Positions 46,869 to 55,323 of a stretch of 64,000 nt of DNA are shown in pieces (position 1 is the stretch's first letter; each line of letters starts with the position of its first letter). The notes beneath the pieces are model-generated. The model saw only the letters and a list, made by a program, of their open reading frames with translations, was not told the DNA's origin and ran no database searches. The translations under genes were made by a program, and so were the position numbers. The DNA is taken from contig NZ_JAENIQ020000002.1 of NCBI RefSeq assembly GCF_016595275.2, positions 248,001 to 312,000 of the forward strand, in the 5' to 3' direction. Source of the DNA: Corynebacterium pygosceleis (GTDB taxonomy: Bacteria > Actinomycetota > Actinomycetes > Mycobacteriales > Mycobacteriaceae).

Positions 46869-48578
46869 TCACCAGTCCCGAAGATAGGCGATCCGGTCAC
46901 GCAGCTGCTCTGCTGTACACAGTGCGGTGGGCGGTCCCCCGCAGTTCTGCCGTACCTCGTTGTGGATGGCTCCGTGTGGACGCCCGGTCCTACCGGAGGT
47001 GATGGACACCAGGGTGTTGAGTTCCTTCCGGAGCTGCGGAATCTCGTTGGACACCGTGGCCGCTGCCTCGGTCCTCCGCCGGGGCGGTTGTCCGTCCTGC
47101 TTCTCCTGCCCCTGACGGTGTTCCCCGGCACGCGCCTCGACCTGTTCTGCCTGGCGTTGTTTGAGCAGCTGACGCATCTGTTCGGCGTCGAGGAGACCCG
47201 GAAGTCCGAGGTAGTCGGCCTCTTCGGCGGAGCCCGCGATCGTTCCGGTTCCGTAGGTGGAGCCGTCGTAGATCAGTGAGTCGAGTTCGGCTTCCGCGCC
47301 GATCGATTCATAGGATTTCGTGTCGTCCGGTTCGTTCTTCTCCCTATTGGCTTCCGCGAGGAGTTCATCGTCCCATCCCTCCTTCACCCGGTCGGGTTTC
47401 CCGAGGACATGGTCGCGCTGGGTCTCCAGCCGGGAGGCGAGGTCGAGGAGAACGGGAACGGACGGCAGGAACACCGACGCGGTCTCACCGGGCATCCGGG
47501 AACGCACGAAGCGTCCGATGGCCTGGGCGAAGAACAGTGGAGTCGACGCCGAGGTGGCGTAGACACCGACGGCGAGCCGTGGCACGTCGACGCCCTCGGA
47601 GACCATGCGGACCGCAACCATCCACTCGTCGGTCGAGTTCGAGAAGTCCTCGATGCGTTGTGAGGCCCCGATCTCGTCGGAGAGCACGACGGTGACCGGT
47701 GTGGAGGACATAGTACCGAGAATCCTCGCGTAGGCCCGGGCCGTGGTCTTGTCGGTGGCGATGACGAGGCCACCGGCGTCGGGCATCCGCTCACGCAGCT
47801 GCTTCAGGCGGGTGTGTGCACCCCGCAGGACGGCGGGGATCCAGTCGCCCTTCGGATCCAGGGCGGTCTTCCAGGCACGTGCGGTCTGTTCTGCGTTGAG
47901 GGGCTCACCGAGTCGCGCCGCGAACTCCTCCCCCGCCGAGGTCCGCCAACGTGCCTCCCCGGAGTAGGCGAGGAAGACGACGGGACGGACGACACCGTCG
48001 GCGAGTGCGTCGGAGTACCCGTAGGTGTGGTCGGCGCGGGACTTCAGGTAGCCCTCGCCGTCATCGGTGTACCGGACGAAGGGAATCGCGGCGTCGTCGG
48101 AGCGGAACGGTGTACCGGTGAGCGCCAGGCGGCGTTCGGCGTCGTCGTACGCCTCGCGGATACCGTCACCCCAGCTCTTCGCGTCACCACCGTGGTGAAT
48201 CTCGTCGAGGATCACCAGAGACCGCTGCGCGGTCGCGACGGCACGGTGCTTGTAGGGGTGCATCGCGACCTGGGCGTAGGTGACCACGATTCCGTGGTAC
48301 TCCGGATTGACCACACCGGAGGTGTTGGTGAAGTGCGGATCGAGGAACAGCCCCACCCGTTCGGCCGCCTGTGCCCACTGCACCTTGAGGTGTTCGGTGG
48401 GTACGACAACGATGACCCGGTCGACGGTCCGGTTGCCGACGATCTCGGTTGCCAGCCTCAGCGCGAAGGTGGTCTTACCGGCACCCGGGGTCGCGACGGC
48501 GAGAAAGTCCTTCGGCTGGGCGGCCATGTACTTGTCGAGCGCCGCGCGCTGCCAGGCGCGTAGTCTGCCGCCGCTCAC
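46869..48578 (-). CDS. DEAD/DEAH-box superfamily 2 helicase
   Basis: A 569-residue SF2 helicase of the type paired with DUF3039 in actinobacteria. Motif I TPGAGKTT (about 30-37), motif II DEIHHGGD, motif III LTGTPFRSDD, motif V/VI VSEGVDVPRLAVGVY and QAIGRFVRSR. From about residue 400 the tail is family-specific, with a Gln/Arg-rich linker and a Cys-containing end (NEVRQNCGG, ALCTAEQLRDRIAYLRDW). GTG 48578 overlaps the DUF3039 stop by four bases. The nucleic acid substrate is unknown. Confidence 0.9.
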   Translation of the reverse strand: MSGGRLRAWQRAALDKYMAAQPKDFLAVATPGAGKTTFALRLATEIVGNRTVDRVIVVVPTEHLKVQWAQAAERVGLFLDPHFTNTSGVVNPEYHGIVVTYAQVAMHPYKHRAVATAQRSLVILDEIHHGGDAKSWGDGIREAYDDAERRLALTGTPFRSDDAAIPFVRYTDDGEGYLKSRADHTYGYSDALADGVVRPVVFLAYSGEARWRTSAGEEFAARLGEPLNAEQTARAWKTALDPKGDWIPAVLRGAHTRLKQLRERMPDAGGLVIATDKTTARAYARILGTMSSTPVTVVLSDEIGASQRIEDFSNSTDEWMVAVRMVSEGVDVPRLAVGVYATSASTPLFFAQAIGRFVRSRMPGETASVFLPSVPVLLDLASRLETQRDHVLGKPDRVKEGWDDELLAEANREKNEPDDTKSYESIGAEAELDSLIYDGSTYGTGTIAGSAEEADYLGLPGLLDAEQMRQLLKQRQAEQVEARAGEHRQGQEKQDGQPPRRRTEAAATVSNEIPQLRKELNTLVSITSGRTGRPHGAIHNEVRQNCGGPPTALCTAEQLRDRIAYLRDW

Positions 48579-48826
48579 TTCTTGCGCAGTGACCGGTAGA
48601 CACGCTCACAGTCGGCGCACACCGGCGATCCGGGTTTGGCCTGCTTGGTCACGGGGAAGGTCTCTCCGCACAGTGCAACCACCATGCGGCCGGAGACGGC
48701 CGACTCGACGATCTTGTTCTTCTTGACGTAGTGGAAGAACTTCGGGGTGTCGTCGGACGTCGTCGTGTCTTCCCGAACATCGGGACGTTCAATGGTTTTC
48801 GTCGTGGTGTTCACGGCTCCCATCAT
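48575..48826 (-). CDS. DUF3039 family small zinc-ribbon-like protein
   Basis: About 83 residues from ATG 48826 (the ATG at 48823 or GTG at 48814 are alternatives; GGAG precedes the GTG). The core KFFHYVKKNKIVESAVSGRM and the cysteines in ALCGETF and SPVCADCERVY suggest a zinc ribbon. Function unknown. It is coupled to the helicase by a GTGA overlap, so the two probably work together. Confidence 0.85.
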   Translation of the reverse strand: MMGAVNTTTKTIERPDVREDTTTSDDTPKFFHYVKKNKIVESAVSGRMVVALCGETFPVTKQAKPGSPVCADCERVYRSLRKK

Positions 48827-48871
48827 GCCCCAATCACGGGTCTCCGGGCACAACAGGGTTATCGTGGGTTC

Positions 48872-49408
48872 ATGGTGCAGCAGCGGAGTGACGGTGACCC
48901 CGGGGATGATTCCGGTGGTCACACGTCCGCGTGCGCCGGACGCGGGAGGGATGCTTCGGACGACGGCTGTGTGGACGTCCCCGACGGGAACTCAGCGGGC
49001 CGACGGGGTCTGCGCCGGTTGATCCGTCGTCGGGCCGGGGTCGAGCTCATCACCGACGCCCGCCAGACCCCGCTGGACAATCTGAACGCACGACGGCGCA
49101 AGTACGCGATTCTCCAGGGTTCACGCATCCCCTTTCTCCTGGCCAGTGCGGTGACCTGGGTCTGGTGGGAGAACACCTGGATCTCGGCCGTGTTGTTCGC
49201 CGTCTCGGTTCCGTTGCCGTGGATCGCCGTCGTCATCGGGAACGGGGCCGGTGAGCCCCGTGATCCCCGGGTGAAACAGGTCTACAAGCCGGGGGTGATC
49301 CGGGACCTCAACGCGCGGCAGATGCTCCGTGGCGGAGGTTCCCCGGAACTGGGGGATGGCCGGGGCGACGCTCCCGGCCCGGGCGGCCGCGTCATCGAAC
49401 ATGATTAA
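48872..49408 (+). CDS. DUF3099 family membrane protein
   Basis: A 178-residue actinobacterial protein. After a Gly/Asp-rich N-terminus comes ELITDARQTPLDNLNARRRKY, then two membrane segments (IPFLLASAVTWVWWENTW and ISAVLFAVSVPLPWIAVVIG) and a cytosolic tail. Function unknown. ATG 48872 is six bases after TATCGT (48860-48865). It is divergent from DUF3039 with only 45 bases between the starts. Confidence 0.85.
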   Translation: MVQQRSDGDPGDDSGGHTSACAGRGRDASDDGCVDVPDGNSAGRRGLRRLIRRRAGVELITDARQTPLDNLNARRRKYAILQGSRIPFLLASAVTWVWWENTWISAVLFAVSVPLPWIAVVIGNGAGEPRDPRVKQVYKPGVIRDLNARQMLRGGGSPELGDGRGDAPGPGGRVIEHD

Positions 49409-49461
49409 CTTGACGCACGTGTCTTCCGGTCCGTTCCGCACCGTTTTCTGAGGAGTTTCCA

Positions 49462-51066
49462 GTGCCTGATGCACTTTCTGCCGCTGTCCCCCATCTCTCA
49501 CGGGTTTTCGGGGAGCACGGATTCACCGAAGGCGGGGTGTCCGCGCTGCTGGGGGCTGCGGCCACGGCGGCGCTGCACCGCGGTGAAACCGCTGCGGCGC
49601 TCCGCGCCACCCGGGGAACCGGAGATTCCGGACGGGCGGAGCTGATCCGGTTCTTCCTGCTCCGGCAGCCCGCCGGCCCACGGGAGCTCAGGGAGCTTCT
49701 GGGGGCCCGTACCGTCGAACTTCTCGACGCCGCCGGGGTGCTGGAGCACGACGGTGATTCCGATGGTGTCCGGATCTCGGTGGACGTCCGGCCCCGGGTG
49801 GTCGGTGGAACCGACCGGTGGATTTTCTCCGATCCCGACCCATCGGTGTCCGGTCTGGTTCCGGGAGCGGATCATGTTCCCGGTGTCGGGGCCGCGTCAC
49901 TGTCGCTTCTCCAGGCCACGCCGACCGATCCGGTGCGTTGTGTCCTCGATCTGGGTACGGGATGCGGTATCCAGATGCTCGGTCAACTGGGTTGCGCGGA
50001 GACGGTGACGGGGACGGACATCCATACCCGGGCGCTCGATTTCGCGGAGGCGACACTCGCCGGGGGTGGGGTTCCGGTGACACGGGAGGGACTCCGGGTG
50101 AGCAGGACCGAGTCCCGCGCCGGTGACGGTGTCGCAACGGTCGATCTCCGACGGGGATCATGGTACGAACCGGTGGCCGGACGACGTTTCGACAGAATAA
50201 TCGCGAATCCCCCCTTCGTCATCAGTCCCGGTGGCGGGTTCGTCTACCGGGACTCCGGCCTCGACCTCGACGCCGCGAGCGAACTTGTCGTGTCGGGCGC
50301 CGTGCGGCATCTGAATCCGGGGGGCAGCGCGCACATGCTCGCGTCGTGGGTGCACACGGAGGAGACCTCGTGGACCCAGCGGGTGGCCTCGTGGATCCCC
50401 GACACCGGTGTGGCGGCCTGGATCCTCCAGCGGGATGTCGCGGACCCCGAACTCTACGTCGGGACATGGCTGCGGGACGGATCCGTCGATCCCCGTTCCA
50501 GTGAGGGCAGGGAGCGGACCGTCGAGTGGCTGGACCACTTCACCGCCAACGGTGTGACGGGGGTCGGGTTCGGTTTCGTCGCGCTCCAGCGGATCGACGA
50601 TGACAGTCCCTCGGAGGTCACCGCGGAGGATTTCAGTGTCAACGAAACCTGTGGCCTGGGTGATGAGGTGACGGAGTTCTTCACGCGCTCGGCGTGGTTG
50701 AGGGAACGGGACACGGACGGGATCGCGGACTCCCGCTTCGTCGTCCGTCCGGGTGTCGCGGTGGAAGACGTCCGTGTCACCGACGAGGACACCCGCCAGG
50801 GCTTCCGCCCCGCGGCACTGCGGATCACCCGCACGGAGGGCCCCCGTTTCTCCCATGACATCGATGAACACCTGATGGCGGTTCTCTCCGGGATCCATCC
50901 TCGGGGCCTGACTCTCCGGGAGACGGTCGAGCTCTACTGTGCGGCGAAGGGACTGGACGCGGATGAGGTGCTGCCTGAGGCGGTCGCGGCCGTCGTCGAC
51001 CTGATACGCCACGGTATCGTGTTGCCTGCGGACATCACCGTCACCGGTGATCGACCGGTCCCGTGA
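49462..51066 (+). CDS. Class I SAM-dependent methyltransferase with N-terminal winged-helix-like region
   Basis: A 534-residue protein. Residues about 1-130 form a helical/winged-helix-like domain, then a Rossmann methyltransferase: motif I VLDLGTGCGIQMLGQLG, acidic TGTDIHTRALDFAEATL, and the N-methyltransferase motif IIANPPFVISPGG, which in PrmC/HemK-type enzymes binds the target amide or base. The C-terminal 200 residues are family-specific (DUF7059/DUF7782 type, from memory). GTG 49462 follows GAGGAG. The substrate is unknown; a protein glutamine or nucleic-acid amine is likely from NPPF. Confidence 0.87.
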   Translation: MPDALSAAVPHLSRVFGEHGFTEGGVSALLGAAATAALHRGETAAALRATRGTGDSGRAELIRFFLLRQPAGPRELRELLGARTVELLDAAGVLEHDGDSDGVRISVDVRPRVVGGTDRWIFSDPDPSVSGLVPGADHVPGVGAASLSLLQATPTDPVRCVLDLGTGCGIQMLGQLGCAETVTGTDIHTRALDFAEATLAGGGVPVTREGLRVSRTESRAGDGVATVDLRRGSWYEPVAGRRFDRIIANPPFVISPGGGFVYRDSGLDLDAASELVVSGAVRHLNPGGSAHMLASWVHTEETSWTQRVASWIPDTGVAAWILQRDVADPELYVGTWLRDGSVDPRSSEGRERTVEWLDHFTANGVTGVGFGFVALQRIDDDSPSEVTAEDFSVNETCGLGDEVTEFFTRSAWLRERDTDGIADSRFVVRPGVAVEDVRVTDEDTRQGFRPAALRITRTEGPRFSHDIDEHLMAVLSGIHPRGLTLRETVELYCAAKGLDADEVLPEAVAAVVDLIRHGIVLPADITVTGDRPVP

Positions 51067-51091
51067 TCCACCGTCGTAGAAGGAGAACCCC

Positions 51092-51532
51092 TTGAAAGCT
51101 GTTCTGACCCGTGTGTCCCATGCGAGCGTCACGGTGGATGGCGAGGTGGTCGGTGAGATCGACTGCCCCGATACCTGTGGGGTGCTGGCGCTGGTCGGTG
51201 TCGCCCGGGGGGACGGCGAGGACCTTTCCGGGGTGGAGACGATGGTGCGGAAGATCGCGGAACTGCGGATCCTCCCGGAGGAGACGTCGGTGGAGTCGGC
51301 CGGTGCGCCGGTCCTGCTGGTCAGCCAGTTCACCCTCCAGGGGAGAACCGCGAAGGGACGTCGTCCGAGTTGGTCGGATGCAGCCCCCGGTGATGAGGCG
51401 GAACCGGTGATCGCGGCCATCGCGGAGGGACTGCGCGCCCGTGGCGTCCGGGTCGCCGAAGGACGGTTCGGCGCGATGATGCGGGTCTCCTCCGTCAATG
51501 AGGGACCGTTCACCGTCCTCGTTGACTGCTGA
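51092..51532 (+). CDS. dtd: D-aminoacyl-tRNA deacylase
   Basis: Removes D-amino acids (and glycine from tRNA-Ala) mis-attached to tRNA. The protein has 146 residues from TTG 51092, with GAAGGAG upstream. The core [17 protein letters not shown] is intact. The C-terminal cross-subunit motif reads VNEGPFTV, a variant of NXGPVT with Phe for Val. It follows the methyltransferase after 25 bases. Confidence 0.94.
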   Translation: MKAVLTRVSHASVTVDGEVVGEIDCPDTCGVLALVGVARGDGEDLSGVETMVRKIAELRILPEETSVESAGAPVLLVSQFTLQGRTAKGRRPSWSDAAPGDEAEPVIAAIAEGLRARGVRVAEGRFGAMMRVSSVNEGPFTVLVDC

Positions 51533-51583
51533 CGGGCGCCATCCCCCGGTTCACCAGCGGCGATGCGGCACCGGAGTGACCGG

Positions 51584-51609
51584 GGAACTTTCCCTCGGCC
51601 CTGTCCGTT
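51584..51609 (+). promoter_or_regulatory. Candidate ECF SigH-type promoter of sigB
   Basis: GGAAC (51584-51588), an 18-base spacer and GTT (51607-51609, context CCGTTGAA) match the SigH pattern GGAAT/C-N17-20-GTT known in corynebacteria and mycobacteria, where sigB is a SigH target. Read by eye. Confidence 0.5.
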
Positions 51610-51646
51610 GAACGGAGTGAGAATCCGATGAAAGCAGGAGGCCAGT

Positions 51647-52636
51647 ATGACGACCACGTCCCAGCAGGGCATTGATGTCGAGGAGCCGGACCGCGGATCA
51701 CGCCGGGGACAGACCAATGACAATCCGTCAGCTGATCTGGTCCGCGTCTACCTCAACGGAATCGGGAAAACCGCCCTGCTCACCGCCGAGGACGAGGTTC
51801 ACCTGGCCCAGACCATCGAGATCGGTCTCTACGCCGATCATCTGTTATCGGATCCCGACACGAAATTGACCCGCGCGATGAAGCGTGATCTCAAGGTCCT
51901 GTCGAAGCAGGGCAAGCAGGCGCGGTCGCATCTGCTGGAGGCTAACCTGCGTCTCGTGGTCAGTCTGGCGAAGCGGTACACGGGACGCGGGATGCCGCTC
52001 CTGGACCTGATCCAGGAGGGTAATCTCGGGCTGATCCGCGCCATGGAGAAGTTCGACTACACGAAGGGCTTCAAGTTCTCGACGTACGCGACCTGGTGGA
52101 TCCGTCAGGCCATCACCCGGGGCATGGCCGACCAGTCACGGACCATCCGCCTTCCGGTCCATCTGGTGGAGCAGGTCAACAAGCTCTCCAGGATCAAGCG
52201 TGAGCTGTACCAGAGCCTGGGCCGTGAGGCCACCAACGAGGAACTCGCCGAGGAGAGTGGCATCGACGAGTCGAAGATCGAGATGCTCCTCCGGCAGTCC
52301 CGTGATCCGGTGAGCCTGGATATGCCCGTCGGTGCCGATGAGGAAGCTCCGCTGGGGGATTTCATCGAGGATTCGGACGCTACCGACGCGGAGGCTGCGG
52401 TGGTCGCTTCCCTCCGGCATTCGGATGTGCGTGCCGTACTCGCTTCGTTGGAGGTCAGGGAGCAGGAGGTCATCCGTCTCCGGTACGGCCTCGATGACGG
52501 TGTACCCCGGACCCTCGACCAGATCGGACGGCGTTTCGGCCTGTCCCGTGAACGCGTCAGACAGATCGAACGCGAAGTGATGAGCAAACTGCGTGACGGT
52601 GAACGGGCGGACAAGCTCCGCGCGTACGCCAACTGA
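51647..52636 (+). CDS. sigB: RNA polymerase group 2 sigma factor SigB
   Basis: Non-essential primary-like sigma factor for stress and stationary phase. The protein has 329 residues and lacks the long SigA N-terminus. [20 protein letters not shown] starts the core; regions 2 ([18 protein letters not shown]) and 4.2 ([19 protein letters not shown]) are nearly those of SigA, so promoters will overlap. CAGGAGG precedes the ATG. A SigH-like promoter lies 40-60 bases upstream, and dtxR follows as in relatives. Confidence 0.96.
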   Translation: MTTTSQQGIDVEEPDRGSRRGQTNDNPSADLVRVYLNGIGKTALLTAEDEVHLAQTIEIGLYADHLLSDPDTKLTRAMKRDLKVLSKQGKQARSHLLEANLRLVVSLAKRYTGRGMPLLDLIQEGNLGLIRAMEKFDYTKGFKFSTYATWWIRQAITRGMADQSRTIRLPVHLVEQVNKLSRIKRELYQSLGREATNEELAEESGIDESKIEMLLRQSRDPVSLDMPVGADEEAPLGDFIEDSDATDAEAAVVASLRHSDVRAVLASLEVREQEVIRLRYGLDDGVPRTLDQIGRRFGLSRERVRQIEREVMSKLRDGERADKLRAYAN

Positions 52637-53050
52637 GTGTTCCTCCCGGACGACGCAACCGTCGGACGTCGCGCCGTCTCCGCCCGCCGGTTTCCGCCCG
52701 CCGTCGGACGGAAACCGGTACGCTTGGCCGGTGACGGGGACTGTCGTGTTTCCACCGTCAAACCTGGATGACCACCGGTTTCGCGTCCGCGTGTGCCTGT
52801 TCGACTCCAGTGGACCTTTCGGGCGCCACCGGACACCGCCGTGGATCAGGTTGGGCGGGGGTACTCCCGACCCCCCACGGGAACAACGCTCGCCTCCGCC
52901 ACGTTGGTCCTTGTGCGACGGTAGTGGACGTCCGGGCACCATGTTCCAGGTGACGGCCCGGCCCCGTCGGATTACCGGTGCTCGATGACGCGGCAGCGGA
53001 CACTATGGATTTACCGAGCGCATAATTACCTGAGGAAAGGCGTTACATCC
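52637..53050. other. Gap between sigB and dtxR
   Basis: Contains the sigB hairpin at 52687-52718 and the dtxR promoter region near 53000-53025 (CATAAT with a weak CGGACA -35). An open frame 52731-52988 starts with GTG six bases after TACGCT, but its codon use and Pro/Arg-rich translation do not look like a real gene. Confidence 0.4.
52687..52718 (+). terminator. Hairpin after sigB
   Basis: A 10-base perfect stem, CCGGTTTCCG/CGGAAACCGG, 51 bases past the sigB stop. No U run follows. Confidence 0.45.
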
Positions 53051-53734
53051 GTGAAGGATCTGGTCGACACCACCGAAATGTACCTCCGCACCATCTACGA
53101 GTTGGAGGAGGAGGGCGTCGTGCCGTTGCGTGCACGCATCGCCGAGCGCCTGGAGCAGTCCGGCCCCACGGTGAGCCAGACCGTGGCCCGGATGGAGCGT
53201 GACGGTCTCGTCCATGTCGCGTCCGACCGGAGCCTCAAGATGACTGACGCGGGCCGTTCGACGGCCATTGCCGTGATGCGCAAGCATCGCCTCGCAGAGC
53301 GCCTGTTGACCGACAAGATCGGGCTGGACATCCTCAAGGTTCACGCGGAGGCGTGCCGCTGGGAGCATGTGATGAGTGTCGAGGTCGAACGTCGACTCGT
53401 GGAGGTTCTGGAGGACTTCTGCTCGAGCCCCTTCGGCAACCCCATCCCGGGGCTGGACGAACTCGGTGTCGAGGATACCGAGAGGGTTTCCTTCGGGGAA
53501 CGTGCCATCGACCTGCCGCAGGGTGAAACCCTGAAATGTCGCGTCGTGCAGTACAACGAGATCCTGCAGGTTGATGTCGCCCAGCTGAAGGCCCTCATCG
53601 AGGCCGGTATCACCATCGGTTCGGAGGTGGAGGCGGTCAACGCCGAGGGCGTCGTGGCCCTCACCCTCGACGGCAGGAGTGTCACCGTCGACCAGGACCT
53701 CGGTCACGCTGTCCGGGTCAAGCGCCTGGACTGA
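53051..53734 (+). CDS. dtxR: Iron-dependent transcriptional repressor DtxR
   Basis: Fe2+-activated repressor of iron uptake. GTG 53051 gives 227 residues. An N-terminal winged helix ([20 protein letters not shown], recognition helix near 39-50) is followed by the dimer/metal domain. The ligands fall at the numbers of the C. diphtheriae protein: Met10, Cys102, Glu105, His106 for one site and His79, Glu83, His98 for the other. A C-terminal SH3-like domain is present. The likely local target is the siderophore operon at 28.7-32.4 kb. Confidence 0.97.
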   Translation: MKDLVDTTEMYLRTIYELEEEGVVPLRARIAERLEQSGPTVSQTVARMERDGLVHVASDRSLKMTDAGRSTAIAVMRKHRLAERLLTDKIGLDILKVHAEACRWEHVMSVEVERRLVEVLEDFCSSPFGNPIPGLDELGVEDTERVSFGERAIDLPQGETLKCRVVQYNEILQVDVAQLKALIEAGITIGSEVEAVNAEGVVALTLDGRSVTVDQDLGHAVRVKRLD

Positions 53735-53744
53735 CGCACACTCC

Positions 53745-53786
53745 GTGGGGTCGACCGGTGACGGTCGGCCCCACTTTCCCATTTTC
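53745..53786 (+). terminator. Intrinsic terminator of dtxR
   Basis: Stem GTGGGGTCGACC/GGTCGGCCCCAC (one G-U pair) with a GGTGAC loop, then TTTCCCATTTTC. It separates dtxR from the convergent DUF4192 gene. Confidence 0.75.
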
Positions 53787-54816
53787 AGCGGCAACTCTCG
53801 AGAATCAGATCGAACCGCCCACGACGGTAGGCGGAGAGCAGGAGTCCCGTCAGACGGTGACCCGGATCCTCGTCGTGGGAGCTCCTGAGGGCGGGCCAGA
53901 TCCGCGTCGTACGGCCACACACGATCGACGTGACCGCGTGGACGCACAGGGCATTGCACCTGATCTCACCGCTGAAGGTCCGGGCGGCCGCCAACATCAG
54001 GCCAGCCAGGGGCCGCGCGACGTCCGGTGAGAGCACGTGTCCCAGGACCACATCCCGCACCTGTGCGCGGACAGTGATTTTCGCCGCGACCGCGAGCATC
54101 CGTTCGGACTCCGGGAGTTCACCGCCGGTGCCACCGGAACACCGTATTCCGTCGAGCAACGCCACGGTGCGGTGTTCTACCGTTCTCCGCCCCGCAGCGT
54201 CCTCTCCGGTGGGCCCCTCCCCCAGGACTCCCGCCGCCCAGCTCTCCGCGTCAACGACGATCCGGGCGATGGTCGTGTCGGGGAGACGGCCAGGACGCCG
54301 GGCGAAATACTCCAGACTCTCCCGCCTGTTGAGCTCCGGCAGCACACCTTCCGCCGACACCAGTGCCCGCATCGCCGCTCCCGTGGCGACATCGGGGACC
54401 ACTCCCGTACGGCGGTGCCCGACGGCGTCCCGACTACGGGGGTTCACCGTGAGCATCCTGTACGGGATGCCCGACATGATGTGCGGAACCCACCAGACCG
54501 CCGGGACCAGGATGTTCCACTTCTCCGCCTCCGCGCACAGCATCGTGGCGATGCCGGTCATCCCGCAGTCCGCGTCCTCCCCTATGAGGAACCCGAAGGC
54601 GACGGTCACCCCGATGTCACCGAGTGCTCCGAGGGTCGCGGAAACTGCCTCCATGTCCGATACGTCCGCCCGGGTCACCGGACCTATCCGTGACCGCGTA
54701 TTTCCCGGTTCCCCCGGATCCAGGGCGACCATGACCAGGGATTCACCCGGATAGAAACCGAGAAAGACGGGAATGCTCGCGATCAGATCGCCCGGTACCG
54801 ATAGTGTTTCTGTCAT
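53785..54816 (-). CDS. DUF4192 family protein
   Basis: A 343-residue soluble actinobacterial protein of unknown function. The start MTETLSVPGDLIASIPVFLGFYPGESLVM, given here only as a position (residues 1-29), is the family hallmark. A middle segment VPAVWWVPHIMSGIPYRMLT and a helical C-terminal half (GLMLAAARTFSGEIRCNALC) follow. I took ATG 54816; the frame to 54903 lacks support. The neighbours dtxR and PAC2 give no direct functional hint. Confidence 0.87.
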   Translation of the reverse strand: MTETLSVPGDLIASIPVFLGFYPGESLVMVALDPGEPGNTRSRIGPVTRADVSDMEAVSATLGALGDIGVTVAFGFLIGEDADCGMTGIATMLCAEAEKWNILVPAVWWVPHIMSGIPYRMLTVNPRSRDAVGHRRTGVVPDVATGAAMRALVSAEGVLPELNRRESLEYFARRPGRLPDTTIARIVVDAESWAAGVLGEGPTGEDAAGRRTVEHRTVALLDGIRCSGGTGGELPESERMLAVAAKITVRAQVRDVVLGHVLSPDVARPLAGLMLAAARTFSGEIRCNALCVHAVTSIVCGRTTRIWPALRSSHDEDPGHRLTGLLLSAYRRGRFDLILESCR

Positions 54817-55323
54817 GCACCCACCGTGGTACACGACGCCACCCGTGGGACCGTGGGATCGCCCGTTCATCGTGTTCCGGAACCGTACCTGTACCCGGTG
54901 CACAGGTCCCGACCACGTGTCTGGCAGGGGAACCGTGCGACGGTGTATTCTTGTGGGTCAGTCTCCGTCACCCGGTGTCGCACCGAAGTTTCCCCTGAAA
55001 AATCCTGGAGGACCTGAACGGCGCTGAAGGACGCTGAAGGATTCTGTGGGATTCTGAGGGACCCTGCGGGACCCTGTGGGACGCTGAAATGCCCTGAAGA
55101 ACCCGGAGTGAACGGGAAGACCGGGCGCGTGTGCCGTCCCTCCGGGGAACTCCGATACACCCGGTGACACCGGAACGATCCGTCCGGCGTCCACGCACGG
55201 AATATCCGTGCCCCGGATGCGGTTGGGGTACACGAGGTGTCCCACCGGGACGGCGGACGGTGTTCCGGCGGTCGGCCGACGGCCCGGAGAACGAGCGCAA
55301 CCACGTACGAAGGAGGATGGCGC
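54817..55323. other. 507-base divergent region between DUF4192 and PAC2 genes
   Basis: No gene seen. It holds TATTCT (54946-54951) with TGGCAG 18 bases upstream, a possible PAC2 promoter giving a leader of about 365 bases, and an 11-unit 10-base tandem array at 54995-55103 inside that leader. Confidence 0.5.
54995..55103. repeat. 10-base imperfect tandem array upstream of the PAC2 gene
   Basis: Eleven adjoining units, each starting CTG: CTGAAAAATC, CTGGAGGAC (nine bases), CTGAACGGCG, CTGAAGGACG, CTGAAGGATT, CTGTGGGATT, CTGAGGGACC, CTGCGGGACC, CTGTGGGACG, CTGAAATGCC, CTGAAGAACC. Consensus about CTGAGGGACC. Six consecutive units (55024-55083) carry GGA at the same place. The period is close to one turn of DNA. 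Confidence 0.85.

Noticed and set aside
45427..46887. A 486-codon plus-strand open frame across the DUF418 gene
   Set aside because: Antisense of a polytopic membrane protein; the translation is charged and low-complexity as expected for a shadow frame.
52731..52988. A small leaderless gene between sigB and dtxR
   Set aside because: It starts six bases after TACGCT, but GC at third codon positions is lower than in the neighbours and the Pro/Arg-rich product resembles translated non-coding DNA.
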